Shown: positions 15,656 through 23,861 of the stretch, piece by piece
Numbering within the stretch: the first letter of the stretch is position 1
Layout: every line of letters begins with the position of its first letter
From: JACOXT01 sp964372855
GTDB taxonomy: Bacteria > Patescibacteriota > Microgenomatia > Levybacterales > UBA12049
Reading direction: 5' to 3'
Length of the DNA stretch: 64,000 bases
NCBI GenBank assembly: GCA_964372855.1
Contig: CAYJRY010000002.1
Span: 15,211 to 79,210 of the forward strand
Notes under the pieces: model-generated
What the model saw: the letters and a program-made list of their open reading frames with translations, nothing else
Database searches by the model: none
Told to the model about the DNA's origin: nothing
Made by a program: the position numbers and the translations under genes

Positions 15656-15692
15656 CTTGCATTTTTGTTAAACATTGGGTTACTATATTCTT

Positions 15693-16598
15693 ATGAGGCG
15701 AGTTACTTTTGCTCACTTGATTTTACCCCTATTAATTTTCTTAATCTCTACTTTATTTCTATCAATATTTTCAATTTCCGCCTATGCTCAATCAGGTTGT
15801 GGTCCATGCGGAGGCAATAACTGTTCTGATATTCAACGTTGGTGCGATGACTCAGGCGACGGATTCCCTGGATGCAGATTTGATTCCGCATGTCTTCCCA
15901 ATCCTACCCCTGCTCAAGGTACTCCAACCCCGACCCCCACTTCAACTCCGCTCCTTTGCGATTTAACTAATAGTGTTTGTGCTTCAAATAATGAATGTAT
16001 AAATATAATAAATGGAAATCCACTAGGAGCTAGAAACAATTGCCCAGGTGAAATATGCTGTCAGCTACCAGGGCCAACCTCAACTCCCCCACCTGGCGGA
16101 TCAAGTGGAGGGATTGAGTGTAATCCAACTGACCCAAAACCTTGCCCTGACAATGAAATATGTTTACTTCAGCTTGAAAGTGATGGATATCATTACAGAT
16201 GCAATGTAATACTTGGCCCAATTCCTGCTCCAACCAATAAGGCCGTTTGTGATAAGTGGGAAAGATTAGTCAATAATAACTGGGTACCGGCGAGTGAAGG
16301 CGAAGATGGTGCAGTATGTAGAGAGGTTAACACAGCAATTGGTTGGATAAGTACTGATCCTAAGAATTTTGTAACTCGTGTATTTAGCATAGTTTTAGGG
16401 CTTGCTGGAGGAATTGCTCTCATACTAATAATTCTTTCTGGCTATAGATTCATGGCATCGCAAGGAAATCCAGAAGCACTTCAGGAAGCAAGAGGACAGC
16501 TAATATCTGCAATCATAGGACTCTTATTTATCATACTATCATTTGTGATACTTCAGGTGATTGGGGTTGATATCTTGCACATTCCAGGTTTTGAATAG
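15693..16598 (+). CDS. VirB2/TrbC-like pilin-type protein with Cys-rich extracellular domain
   Basis: A 301-residue protein. A signal peptide ends near AYAQS (about residue 33). A Cys-rich secreted region follows (about 35-200; many Cys pairs such as CGPCGGNNC and NCPGEICC) with a Thr/Pro linker (TPTPTPTSTP). Two membrane helices sit at the C-terminus ('IVLGLAGGIALILIILSGYRFM' and 'LISAIIGLLFIILSFVILQVI') joined by a short loop 'ASQGNPEALQEARGQ'. The C-terminal pair is the TrbC/VirB2 pilin layout shared with the three genes downstream. The N-terminal domain makes it a candidate for a surface-exposed pilus part. ATG 15693 is preferred to an upstream TTG. Confidence 0.75.
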   Translation: MRRVTFAHLILPLLIFLISTLFLSIFSISAYAQSGCGPCGGNNCSDIQRWCDDSGDGFPGCRFDSACLPNPTPAQGTPTPTPTSTPLLCDLTNSVCASNNECINIINGNPLGARNNCPGEICCQLPGPTSTPPPGGSSGGIECNPTDPKPCPDNEICLLQLESDGYHYRCNVILGPIPAPTNKAVCDKWERLVNNNWVPASEGEDGAVCREVNTAIGWISTDPKNFVTRVFSIVLGLAGGIALILIILSGYRFMASQGNPEALQEARGQLISAIIGLLFIILSFVILQVIGVDILHIPGFE

Positions 16599-17021
16599 CG
16601 TTTAGTAAGTTAGCGTCTAGCGTCTAGTTTATGGCATATTTAAAATCCTATAAAGAACTTATTGTTTGGCAAAAAGCTATTAAATTGGTAAAAGAAATCT
16701 TTCTCTTAACTAACAATTTTCCAAAGTCAGAGCTATATGGTTTAACTTCACAAATGAGAAGATCTGCTGTGGCAATCCCATCTAATATAGCAGAGGGTTA
16801 TGGTAGAAAATCATCAAAAGAATACATCCAATTTTATTCAATTAGCTACGGCTCTGCTCTAGAACTTGAAACTCAAGTAATTATTTCTAAAGAATTAGGA
16901 TTATCTCGAATTGAGAATTTCAGCAAAGTTGACTTGTTATTAGAAGAAGTTTGTCGTATGCTTAATTCTATGATTTCAAAAATGAGGCAACTGAACGCTA
17001 AACGCTAGTTGCTAGACGCTA
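16597..17021 (+). mobile_element. four-helix-bundle element C, inside the pilin operon
   Basis: The left arm is AGCGTTT, AGTAAGT, TAGCGTC, TAGCGTC (16597-16624). The right arm is AACGCTA, AACGCTA, GTTGCTA, GACGCTA (16994-17021). The exact complementary core is TTAGCGTCTAGC (16610-16621) against GCTAGACGCTAA (17011-17022). The left arm starts within the stop codon of the upstream pilin gene, and the right arm ends just before the next start codon (17026) and supplies the last codons and stop of the enclosed gene. Length about 425 nt. Confidence 0.78.
16631..17008 (+). CDS. four-helix-bundle protein (S23/IVP family)
   Basis: A 125-residue helical protein with the clearest family match in the window: 'YKELIVWQKAIKLVKEIFLLTNNFPKSELYGL' and 'QMRRSAVAIPSNIAEGYGRKSSKEYIQFY' are textbook S23/IVP motifs. 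The C-terminal NAKR is encoded by the right heptad arm. It has no promoter of its own and would be transcribed with the pilin genes around it. Function unknown; see the element entry. Confidence 0.93.
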   Translation: MAYLKSYKELIVWQKAIKLVKEIFLLTNNFPKSELYGLTSQMRRSAVAIPSNIAEGYGRKSSKEYIQFYSISYGSALELETQVIISKELGLSRIENFSKVDLLLEEVCRMLNSMISKMRQLNAKR

Positions 17022-17025
17022 ATCT

Positions 17026-17355
17026 ATGAAGCTTACGCTTACAATTCCCGGTATCTCACCTATTGAGACTACTGATCTGCCAACCGGCGTGCCAACAGGC
17101 GGCACTGGAATGCTTAATAATATAATAGCTGTTGGAATTATTGTTTTAGTCATTATCGCGATTTTCTTCGCAGGATTCAACCTAATTCGTGGCGCGATAA
17201 ATATCCTAACATCAGGAGGAGATAAGGAAAGATTTGCAAAAGGACGAGAAAGACTAAGGTACGCGATTGTCGGATTACTAATCATTTTCTTCTCAATTTT
17301 CATTATAAGTCTTTTTAGGATATTTCTTGGAGTCAATCTATTGGGATCTAGATAA
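17026..17355 (+). CDS. TrbC/VirB2-like pilin subunit
   Basis: A 109-residue protein with a short polar N-terminus and two membrane helices ('IIAVGIIVLVIIAIFFAGFNLI', 'LRYAIVGLLIIFFSIFIISLF') joined by a basic loop (TSGGDKERFAKGRER). This two-helix hairpin is the mature form of VirB2/TrbC pilins. It lacks a clear cleavable signal. It is one of four consecutive pilin-like genes, so the pilus may be built of several related subunits. Confidence 0.75.
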   Translation: MKLTLTIPGISPIETTDLPTGVPTGGTGMLNNIIAVGIIVLVIIAIFFAGFNLIRGAINILTSGGDKERFAKGRERLRYAIVGLLIIFFSIFIISLFRIFLGVNLLGSR

Positions 17356-17375
17356 AAATGAGGCTAAAATGACAC

Positions 17376-17404
17376 TTGACAAATAGGAAAATACTTTCTA
17401 CTAT
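17376..17404 (+). promoter_or_regulatory. promoter within the pilin operon
   Basis: TTGACA (17376-17381) and TACTAT (17399-17404) with a 17-nt spacer, ending 7 nt before the start codon at 17412; a leaderless mRNA is predicted. Confidence 0.65.
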
Positions 17405-17411
17405 AAAATTG

Positions 17412-17849
17412 ATGAGGAAATTGTTTATTGGTATTCAAGCTTTTTTTGCTTATTTATTTGCAGCACTTCCTGCATTCGCACAAGCAGGTCCAGGATCTGT
17501 AATAGATCCATGTTCAGGAAATGTTAAAGGCGAAAATAATCCAATCGGTACGGTCTTGTGTAACCTTGGTTCAAATCCCGGTCAAACAATTGGAAATATT
17601 ATTGTTATTGTTATAATAATCTCTATTGTTATAGCACTTTTCTATCTTGTTTATGGCGCTGTGAGATGGATTACTTCTCGAGGTGAGAAAGAACAAATAG
17701 AAGGAGCAAGAAATCAGATAATAGCTGCTATAATAGGGCTGATTCTTATATTTTTAACAATATTTATAATGTCTTTTGTCCTTGGAGTCTTGGGAATCAG
17801 ACTTATTGGCGAAGGCGCAAATGTTAAAATACCAAGTATTGGCGGTTAA
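17412..17849 (+). CDS. TrbC/VirB2-like pilin subunit with signal peptide
   Basis: A 145-residue protein. A signal peptide ends at AFAQA (about residue 23), a short extracellular segment with two cysteines follows, then two membrane helices ('IGNIIVIVIIISIVIALFYLVYGAV' and 'IIAAIIGLILIFLTIFIMSFVLGVLGI') joined by 'ITSRGEKEQIEGARNQ'. The connecting loop closely resembles that of the neighbouring pilin-like proteins. The ATG at 17412 is preferred because a promoter -10 box ends 7 nt before it; the in-frame TTG at 17376 overlaps the -35 box. Confidence 0.78.
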   Translation: MRKLFIGIQAFFAYLFAALPAFAQAGPGSVIDPCSGNVKGENNPIGTVLCNLGSNPGQTIGNIIVIVIIISIVIALFYLVYGAVRWITSRGEKEQIEGARNQIIAAIIGLILIFLTIFIMSFVLGVLGIRLIGEGANVKIPSIGG

Positions 17850-17919
17850 CCCACTTTAATTTCAATCTTCTCAAGCGAATATTCTTGTATTTTTATCTTA
17901 ACTTTGCTAGTCTTAAATT

Positions 17920-18252
17920 ATGTTCCAATGGGATCAGATATTAATAGACTTTGGCGGCAAGGCTTGTTTGGATAATGGCGTTGCAACTCTCAATTGTATT
18001 CCTGCTGTTTTTTTAAATATCCTAAATGCACTGCTTATGTTTGCGGGATTAACAGCACTTGCTTTGATAATTTTTAGCGGTTATAAATATATTCATTCAG
18101 GTGGAGATCCAAAAAATCTTGAGTCAGCAAGAAATACTATTATATTTGCATTAGTTGGTCTTATTGTTGTTTTGTTTGCTTTTGCAATAAGAAGTATTAT
18201 TTTTGGAGTCACGCAAGTTCCCTGTATTTTGACATTTGGATTCGGATGCTAA
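17920..18252 (+). CDS. TrbC/VirB2-like pilin subunit
   Basis: A 110-residue protein with 'VFLNILNALLMFAGLTALALIIFSGYKYI' and 'TIIFALVGLIVVLFAFAIRSIIFGV' as two membrane helices and the family loop 'HSGGDPKNLESARN'. A Cys pair near each end (C19/C26 and two C-terminal Cys) suggests disulfide links outside the membrane. It is the last of four pilin-like genes; a facing pair of heptad arrays without a gene follows and probably ends the transcript. Confidence 0.78.
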   Translation: MFQWDQILIDFGGKACLDNGVATLNCIPAVFLNILNALLMFAGLTALALIIFSGYKYIHSGGDPKNLESARNTIIFALVGLIVVLFAFAIRSIIFGVTQVPCILTFGFGC

Positions 18253-18256
18253 AGCT

Positions 18257-18350
18257 AAATTAAAAATCAAAAATTAAATATCAAAAATACATATTAAATA
18301 TAAAATATATTTGATTTTTGATATGTATATTTAATATTTACTATTAAATA
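18257..18350. repeat. facing heptad arrays without a gene
   Basis: The left array is AAATTAA, AAATCAA, AAATTAA, ATATCAA, AAATACA, TATTAAA, TATAAAA (18257-18305). The right array is ATTTGAT, TTTTGAT, ATGTATA, TTTAATA, TTTACTA, TTAAATA (18309-18350). The two fold into one long AT hairpin between convergent genes, where it could act as a bidirectional terminator. The right array encodes the C-terminus and stop of the M50-like protein. Confidence 0.75.
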
Positions 18351-19002
18351 TCTTATATAGTTTTATTGCTCCCAATATAACTAAATCTATTAAAATCGGT
18401 GCAAGTAATAAAAGGCTTGATTTTTGGACAAGTACAATAACTTCTGGTCTCAATAAGTTTTGCACAAAAGAATGTGGAATGCGAAAACCTAAGAAATAAA
18501 GAATTACAAAAATAATTGCTATGACTATAAGGAGCTCCACAGTTCCTTCCAAATCTTTCTTGCTTGAAAACATGGTATTTGCAATTACAAATAATACATA
18601 AACAAAAAGCAAAACAATTAATACAAAAAAATAAATTTGAATATTTGCCAAAAAAGCAAAGTTTTCTGTAAATACATATACAATTCCAAGCACTAACATA
18701 ATTCCTACCAAAACAGGCGCAAAGCCAATTATTGCTCGCCTTATAGGATCTGTTTTTTCAATAGCAACACTACCCAATTTTAGACTGTCTCCATGGGTCT
18801 TTGGAACAAATTCTATATCCCCAACCCTGACAAATAATATTGATGCAATTAACATGTGAGATAACTCATGAATTATAGTACCTGGCAAAAAAATAAAAGA
18901 TATAACTTGAATTGACAAAAATCGAGAAAATGCTTTGCTAATACCTCTAGATAGAAAAAATAAAAAAATAATCTCTAGTATTAGAAACAATAAATAAATC
19001 AT
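18331..19002 (-). CDS. membrane metalloprotease-like protein (M50/site-2 protease type)
   Basis: A 223-residue protein with about five membrane helices. 'FLPGTIIHELSHMLIASILF' (about residue 40-58) contains HExxH in a membrane segment, the zinc site of site-2 proteases. The second M50 motif (NxxPxxxxDG-type) is not clear; 'LLLAPILIDLVILGA' near the C-terminus may be its remnant with a single Asp. It may be an intramembrane protease or an inactive relative. The last residues (NSKY) come from the heptad array it runs into. It converges on the pilin genes. Confidence 0.65.
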   Translation of the reverse strand: MIYLLFLILEIIFLFFLSRGISKAFSRFLSIQVISFIFLPGTIIHELSHMLIASILFVRVGDIEFVPKTHGDSLKLGSVAIEKTDPIRRAIIGFAPVLVGIMLVLGIVYVFTENFAFLANIQIYFFVLIVLLFVYVLFVIANTMFSSKKDLEGTVELLIVIAIIFVILYFLGFRIPHSFVQNLLRPEVIVLVQKSSLLLLAPILIDLVILGAIKLYKIFNSKY

Positions 19003-19094
19003 GACTTCTAGTCTATTCTATCAGAGTTTGATATCATTTGTTGCACTTGCAATGTAATTTTTCACGATGTAACATTTTTATAGATAAGTAAGTT

Positions 19095-20324
19095 ATGGAA
19101 AATCATCCTATTCCTCAAGACGTGACTGGCTTCCAATTCAAATTGATTGGAAACATGACTGTAAAGCAGTTCAGCTATCTCGCAACAGGAATTGTACTTG
19201 CGTGGGTAATTTTACAACTACCAATTCCTTTTTTGATTAAATTTCCCATTTCCTCTGTCTTTGCTATTTTGGGAATAAGTCTTGCGTATTTGCCGATTGA
19301 AGGAAGACCTATGGATGCTATGATAGGACATTTTATAAAAGCCCTTATTAGCCCAACTCAATTCGTTTACCAAAAACAAGGCGGACATCTTTATTATCCC
19401 AATATCCATTTCATCCAATTACAAAATACAAAACAATCTATTAATCAAGAGTCTGGAAAAAGACTCAAGGCATATCTCTCCTCCCTACCAAAACATCCGC
19501 ATAGCAAGCTTGATGAACAAGAAGCTAATTTCTTATCAAACCTTTTTAAGGCAGCATCAAAAAGCAGTAAGCCACAACCTCAACAAGGAAAAATAAATCA
19601 AACAATTGTGGCAAAATCTGGCCCAATACCAGCTCATCATGCTAATAACCAACAGCCTAATCCTCAAAAACAGATTCATCATGTTACCACTCAGCCTCAA
19701 GTTTCACAAAAACCGCCTGAATCCCCTAAGCCGCATGAGCCTCCAAAAAAAGAGACTCCAAAACCTCAAGAAGCATCGCAAAAGCTACCCGAAGACTCAT
19801 CTATACATAAAAAATTATCAGAGCTTGAGAGAATACTTCAGGAGGAAAGACTGCAAAAAGAAAAAATGGCTCAAGAAATATCAGATCTTAAGCAAAAATT
19901 GGAAGCTAAAAGTGTTTTTGAACCAGGAACAGCCTCATCAATTAAAGAAACAAAAAATGTACTAAAAATCCCGCAAGATATGAGCAAAAATATCGGACTA
20001 CCAAACATGCCAAATGTCCCAAATCTTATAACCGGGATTGTTAAGGATTCAAGAGGGAATCCCTTAAATAATATTTTAATTGAAGTTAAAGATACTCAAG
20101 GACACCCCGTCCGGGCATTTAAGACTAATCCCTTAGGAAGGTTTCTCGCGGCTACGCCATTGACAAATGGCGTGTATACTATTGAATTTGAAGACCCAAA
20201 AGGAGTTCATACATTTGACGCGATTGAAATTACCATAAAAGGAGAGGTGGTTGCACCTCTTGAGATAAAATCAATTGATGAAAGGGAGCTTTTGAGGAAA
20301 TCACTTTTTGGAGATCGAAAGTGA
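19095..20324 (+). CDS. PrgI family protein with coiled coil and carboxypeptidase-regulatory-like domain
   Basis: A 409-residue protein. 'IPQDVTGFQFKLIGNMTVKQFSYLATGIVLAWVI' and the second helix that follows (about residues 1-65) are the PrgI-type membrane hairpin found next to VirB4/TraC in Gram-positive and CPR type IV systems. Residues about 110-230 are polar and proline-rich, 235-275 are a coiled coil (ELERILQEERLQKEKMAQEIS), and 310-395 resemble a carboxypeptidase-regulatory-like beta domain ('ITGIVKDSRGNPLNNILIEV'). It overlaps the frame of the next gene slightly if that gene starts at TTG 20308. It is likely the membrane anchor for the VirB4 ATPase. Confidence 0.8.
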   Translation: MENHPIPQDVTGFQFKLIGNMTVKQFSYLATGIVLAWVILQLPIPFLIKFPISSVFAILGISLAYLPIEGRPMDAMIGHFIKALISPTQFVYQKQGGHLYYPNIHFIQLQNTKQSINQESGKRLKAYLSSLPKHPHSKLDEQEANFLSNLFKAASKSSKPQPQQGKINQTIVAKSGPIPAHHANNQQPNPQKQIHHVTTQPQVSQKPPESPKPHEPPKKETPKPQEASQKLPEDSSIHKKLSELERILQEERLQKEKMAQEISDLKQKLEAKSVFEPGTASSIKETKNVLKIPQDMSKNIGLPNMPNVPNLITGIVKDSRGNPLNNILIEVKDTQGHPVRAFKTNPLGRFLAATPLTNGVYTIEFEDPKGVHTFDAIEITIKGEVVAPLEIKSIDERELLRKSLFGDRK

Positions 20325-20337
20325 TATTTTTGAATTT

Positions 20338-20970
20338 ATGAAAAAAACTGCCCAAAAAATAAGAACCTCAACTCAAAAATTTATAGAAATACAAGACATT
20401 CTTGATAATGTAGTAGTACTCTCATCTGGAAACGCGTGTCTTATTATTGAAGTTGAGGCAACCAACTTCCCTTTGCTATCTAAAGAAGAGCAAGACGCTA
20501 AAATTCTATCCTACTCCTCACTTCTAAATTCATTGTCTTTTCCAATTCAAATAGTGGTACACAGCAAAAGAGTTGATGTGTCCTCATACCTTAAAATTCT
20601 GGAGAATGAAATAACGCAGTGTCAAAATCCGCTTTTAAAAAGCCATATAAAGGAATACCGAGATTTTATTCAGGAACTTGTTACAGTTAATACTGTTCTT
20701 GACAAAAAATTTTATATTGTTGTTTCCCACTCCGCTTTAGAGGGAGGATTAGGACAAGGACTAGAGACTTTTACAAAGACAGCGACCGCTAAACTTTCTA
20801 TCAAAGGAGAGGCAATACATACACAGCTTAAAAGAGTAGGTCTTAAAGCAAGAACACTTAATAAAGAAGAGTTGGTAAAGCTTTTTTATGAGATATATAA
20901 CGGAGACTACGAAAGAATAAATAGCGTTTCGGAAAATGTGGAATTTCCAGTAGTGCAAACAAGGAGCTAA
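20338..20970 (+). CDS. TraC/VirB4 N-terminal-domain-like protein
   Basis: A 210-residue soluble protein, 'FIEIQDILDNVVVLSSGNACLIIEVEATNFPLLSKEEQDAKI' at the start, which resembles the N-terminal domain that precedes the ATPase in TraC/VirB4 proteins. In this genome that domain is a separate gene located 2 nt before the ATPase gene. The ATG at 20338 is chosen; an in-frame TTG at 20308 would overlap the PrgI-like gene. It presumably acts with VirB4 at the cytoplasmic face of the channel. Confidence 0.75.
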   Translation: MKKTAQKIRTSTQKFIEIQDILDNVVVLSSGNACLIIEVEATNFPLLSKEEQDAKILSYSSLLNSLSFPIQIVVHSKRVDVSSYLKILENEITQCQNPLLKSHIKEYRDFIQELVTVNTVLDKKFYIVVSHSALEGGLGQGLETFTKTATAKLSIKGEAIHTQLKRVGLKARTLNKEELVKLFYEIYNGDYERINSVSENVEFPVVQTRS

Positions 20971-20972
20971 AT

Positions 20973-23045
20973 ATGTTTGGGAATAAAAACAACAAGATAG
21001 GTCAAAATCAAAAACCCAACTCTCCAATTGTGTATCTTGAAAAAGGAATGGTTTCAATAGTAGATGTTATTGCCCCATCCTCTGTTGAAGTTGATTTCAA
21101 TTTTATAAGGATCGGGCAGAATTTCTACAAAACTTTTTTTATTGTAGGATACCCACGATATGTTTCTCCCAACTGGTTATCTCCTCTGATTGATTTTAAT
21201 CATTCTTTAAATATTTCAATGTTTGTATACCCAACATCTTCCTCAGATGTCTTGGCAGATATTAGGCGAAAAACTGCTGAAATGGAAGCAACTATTGCAT
21301 CCCAAATTGATCAAGGCCTTGTGCCTGATGCAAAAGTTCAGGCCGCGTTAGACGATGCATTAAATCTTGCGGAGGAATTAGCAAAGGGAGTTGAGAGATT
21401 TTTTCAGATGAGTTTGTATGTAAGTTTGTATGGAGAAAATCTTCCAGAGGTTGAAAAGGCGTGCAAAAAACTTGAGTCAGTTCTATCATCTCTTTTAATA
21501 GTTCCAAAAACCGCAACGCTTCAAATGGAGGATGGCTTTAAATCAACCATACCATTGGGTGTTGATAATCTTTTTATTACTCGTAATATGGATACATCTT
21601 CTTTATCCTCAACTTTTCCTTTTACCTCAGCAACACTTTCTCAAGACAAAGGCATACTGTATGGTCTTAACCAGCAAAACGGATCACTTGTGATTTTTGA
21701 TAGATTTACTCTTGAAAATGCTAATGAGGTTGTATTTGGAAAGTCAGGCTCTGGAAAGTCATTCTTAATAAAACTTGAAGCAATGAGGCAATTTATGTTT
21801 GGAACAGAAGTCATAATAATTGATCCTGAAGGAGAATATGAGGCAATTACAAAAACCTTAGGTGGTGAATACGTTGTTTTTTCGCCAAACTCCTCTATCA
21901 AGATAAATCCATTTGATCTATCAGGTCTTTATAAAGAAGAAGAAAATGAACTAGGGCTAAAAATTCTCTCTCTTCATGGGCTCTTAAAAATTGTTATGGG
22001 CACACTTGATCCCGCCAACGATGCTATTTTGGATAGGGCTTTAGTTGAAACATATAGACAAAAAGGGATAAATACAGATCCATCAACCCAAAAAAAAACT
22101 CCCCCTCTTCTTGAGGATCTTTATAAGGTTTTGCTAGGGATGGAAGAACCTCGAGCATCGGAATTAGCTCTAAGGCTAGAAAAATTCATTAAAGGAAGCT
22201 TGAGTGGCATATTCAATCAACAGTCAAATTTTGATATCACTAGTCCCTTTACTGTATTCTCAACCAAAGGACTTGAAGAAGACTTAAGAGGAATTGCAAT
22301 GCATATAATTTTGGATTTTGTTTGGACAAGAGTCAGAAGAAATCTTAAGAAACGACTTCTTATTCTTGATGAGGCATGGCATTTAATGAAATATGATGAC
22401 TCTGCCTCCTTTGTATATGGTGTTGCCAAAAGAGCCAGAAAATATTATCTTGCCTTAACAACTGCCACACAAGATGTTCAAGATTTTCTCTCAACAGATT
22501 ATGGCAAAGCAGTTTTGTCCAACTCATCAATTCAAGTTCTTCTTAAACAAAGCCCCACAGAAATAGATACTGTCTCACAAATTTTCTACCTTTCAAAAGG
22601 CGAAAAAGATTTACTATTATCAGTTGATGTTGGCGAGGGGTTATTTTTCGCAGGACAGAGTCATGTGGTAATAAAGATTGTTCCCGCTCCATTTGAGAAA
22701 ATTCTTGCAACAACCAATCCGCAGGAATTAAAAGAAAGACAGGAGACTTTGTCTCAAAATCCCCAACCCCAAAATACTCCACAAGAACCCCCTCAAGAAA
22801 TTCTTATTCGAAATGAACCACCCCCTATTCCCGCAAAAATAGAAGCTGAAAAACCTCAGCCTGCTGAAACCCCACCCCCAACGCCACTTCCCCAACAACC
22901 CCCCAACTATCCTCCTATAAATATTACATCGCGCCAGAGCGTTGAGGAGCTAAGAGAAAAACTTTTCCCATCATCAACCCCCCAACCAGAACCAACCATA
23001 ATTACAGATGCTTCACAATTTAGCCAAGAAGAACCTAAGACTTAA
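20973..23045 (+). CDS. virB4: VirB4/TraC-type conjugation ATPase
   Basis: A 690-residue ATPase. Residues 1-230 are the VirB4 N-terminal domain. The Walker A motif 'VVFGKSGSGKSFLIKLEA' is at about residue 255 and Walker B 'RLLILDEAWHLM' at about 460; 'ALTTATQDVQDFL' is the usual sensor segment. The last 90 residues are proline-rich (QNPQPQNTPQEPPQE) and probably disordered. VirB4 powers pilus assembly and substrate transfer in type IV secretion systems. A coupling ATPase of the VirD4/TraD kind is found at 55502, so both motors are present in the window. Confidence 0.9.
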   Translation: MFGNKNNKIGQNQKPNSPIVYLEKGMVSIVDVIAPSSVEVDFNFIRIGQNFYKTFFIVGYPRYVSPNWLSPLIDFNHSLNISMFVYPTSSSDVLADIRRKTAEMEATIASQIDQGLVPDAKVQAALDDALNLAEELAKGVERFFQMSLYVSLYGENLPEVEKACKKLESVLSSLLIVPKTATLQMEDGFKSTIPLGVDNLFITRNMDTSSLSSTFPFTSATLSQDKGILYGLNQQNGSLVIFDRFTLENANEVVFGKSGSGKSFLIKLEAMRQFMFGTEVIIIDPEGEYEAITKTLGGEYVVFSPNSSIKINPFDLSGLYKEEENELGLKILSLHGLLKIVMGTLDPANDAILDRALVETYRQKGINTDPSTQKKTPPLLEDLYKVLLGMEEPRASELALRLEKFIKGSLSGIFNQQSNFDITSPFTVFSTKGLEEDLRGIAMHIILDFVWTRVRRNLKKRLLILDEAWHLMKYDDSASFVYGVAKRARKYYLALTTATQDVQDFLSTDYGKAVLSNSSIQVLLKQSPTEIDTVSQIFYLSKGEKDLLLSVDVGEGLFFAGQSHVVIKIVPAPFEKILATTNPQELKERQETLSQNPQPQNTPQEPPQEILIRNEPPPIPAKIEAEKPQPAETPPPTPLPQQPPNYPPINITSRQSVEELREKLFPSSTPQPEPTIITDASQFSQEEPKT

Positions 23046-23053
23046 TAAACCTT

Positions 23054-23851
23054 ATGGAGCCGCAAGACAAAAACGATACTGAAAAACCCCAAGGTCAAAA
23101 CGCTTCTATCAATACCGAATCTGAGAAGCAGGAGGAAAAAGAGAAAAAAAAGAGTGAGGATTATAGAGGTCAAGCGTTAAGTCGAGTTTTAAGACAGATT
23201 CAAAAAGAAGAAGGTCCAAGTGTTTTTAGACAATTTCCGCGGCCAACAAGAATAGCAGGCAGATTTTTTGGGAAAGGACTTGGACAGGGCGGCACTAGAA
23301 TTGGTATTCAGGGCGGAAGATTGGCTATTCAAGGAACTCTAGCTGCTGGAAGATTGGCGATCTCGGGTGGCGCGGCATTATTGTCAAATCCTGTTGGTTG
23401 GATTGTTATTGGAGTCATAATAATAATTGTAATTATAGTTTTAATAATAGTTTTGTTTTCTGGACAAGGTGGTCCTGGCGGACGCCAACTGTGGACAGTT
23501 TATTGTCACGATGCAAACGGCAATTCCATTATGGTAGAGAATGGTAATGCATGCGCGAAAAGCCTTGCTGAATTCTATACCAACGAGGAAAGCGTTTCTG
23601 TTACTGCAGTGTGTGTTGATAAATGTAGGTATGGTGCAAGGGTTTACGATAAAGATCCAACATTCAGACGATGTTCAGATGACCCTAGTGCAAATACTTC
23701 TCAAGATGGTTTTTGCATTAATTACTCACCAGAAGATACAACAAAAAGAAGAGAGTATGATTGCGCAATACCAGAATACTATTTCAAGTCAGGTCTATAT
23801 ATTAGTAGTTGTACAAACGTGACAATCCCAACTGCCACCCCGACGCCATAA
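23054..23851 (+). CDS. single-pass membrane protein of the secretion locus
   Basis: A 265-residue protein: a highly charged N-terminus (KQEEKEKKKSED), a Gly/Arg-rich middle (about 65-110), one strong membrane helix ('VGWIVIGVIIIIVIIVLIIVLF', about 115-136) and an extracellular C-terminal domain with at least six Cys residues. The end is TIPTATPTP, a Thr/Pro tail like that of the pilin-type protein at 15693. No family is recognised. The position 8 nt after virB4 suggests that it belongs to the system. Confidence 0.7.
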   Translation: MEPQDKNDTEKPQGQNASINTESEKQEEKEKKKSEDYRGQALSRVLRQIQKEEGPSVFRQFPRPTRIAGRFFGKGLGQGGTRIGIQGGRLAIQGTLAAGRLAISGGAALLSNPVGWIVIGVIIIIVIIVLIIVLFSGQGGPGGRQLWTVYCHDANGNSIMVENGNACAKSLAEFYTNEESVSVTAVCVDKCRYGARVYDKDPTFRRCSDDPSANTSQDGFCINYSPEDTTKRREYDCAIPEYYFKSGLYISSCTNVTIPTATPTP

Positions 23852-23861
23852 AAATTATATC

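Noticed and set aside
13277..17021. Diversity-generating retroelement (because four-helix-bundle proteins resemble Avd)
   Set aside because: No reverse transcriptase, template repeat or variable-repeat target is visible anywhere in the window.
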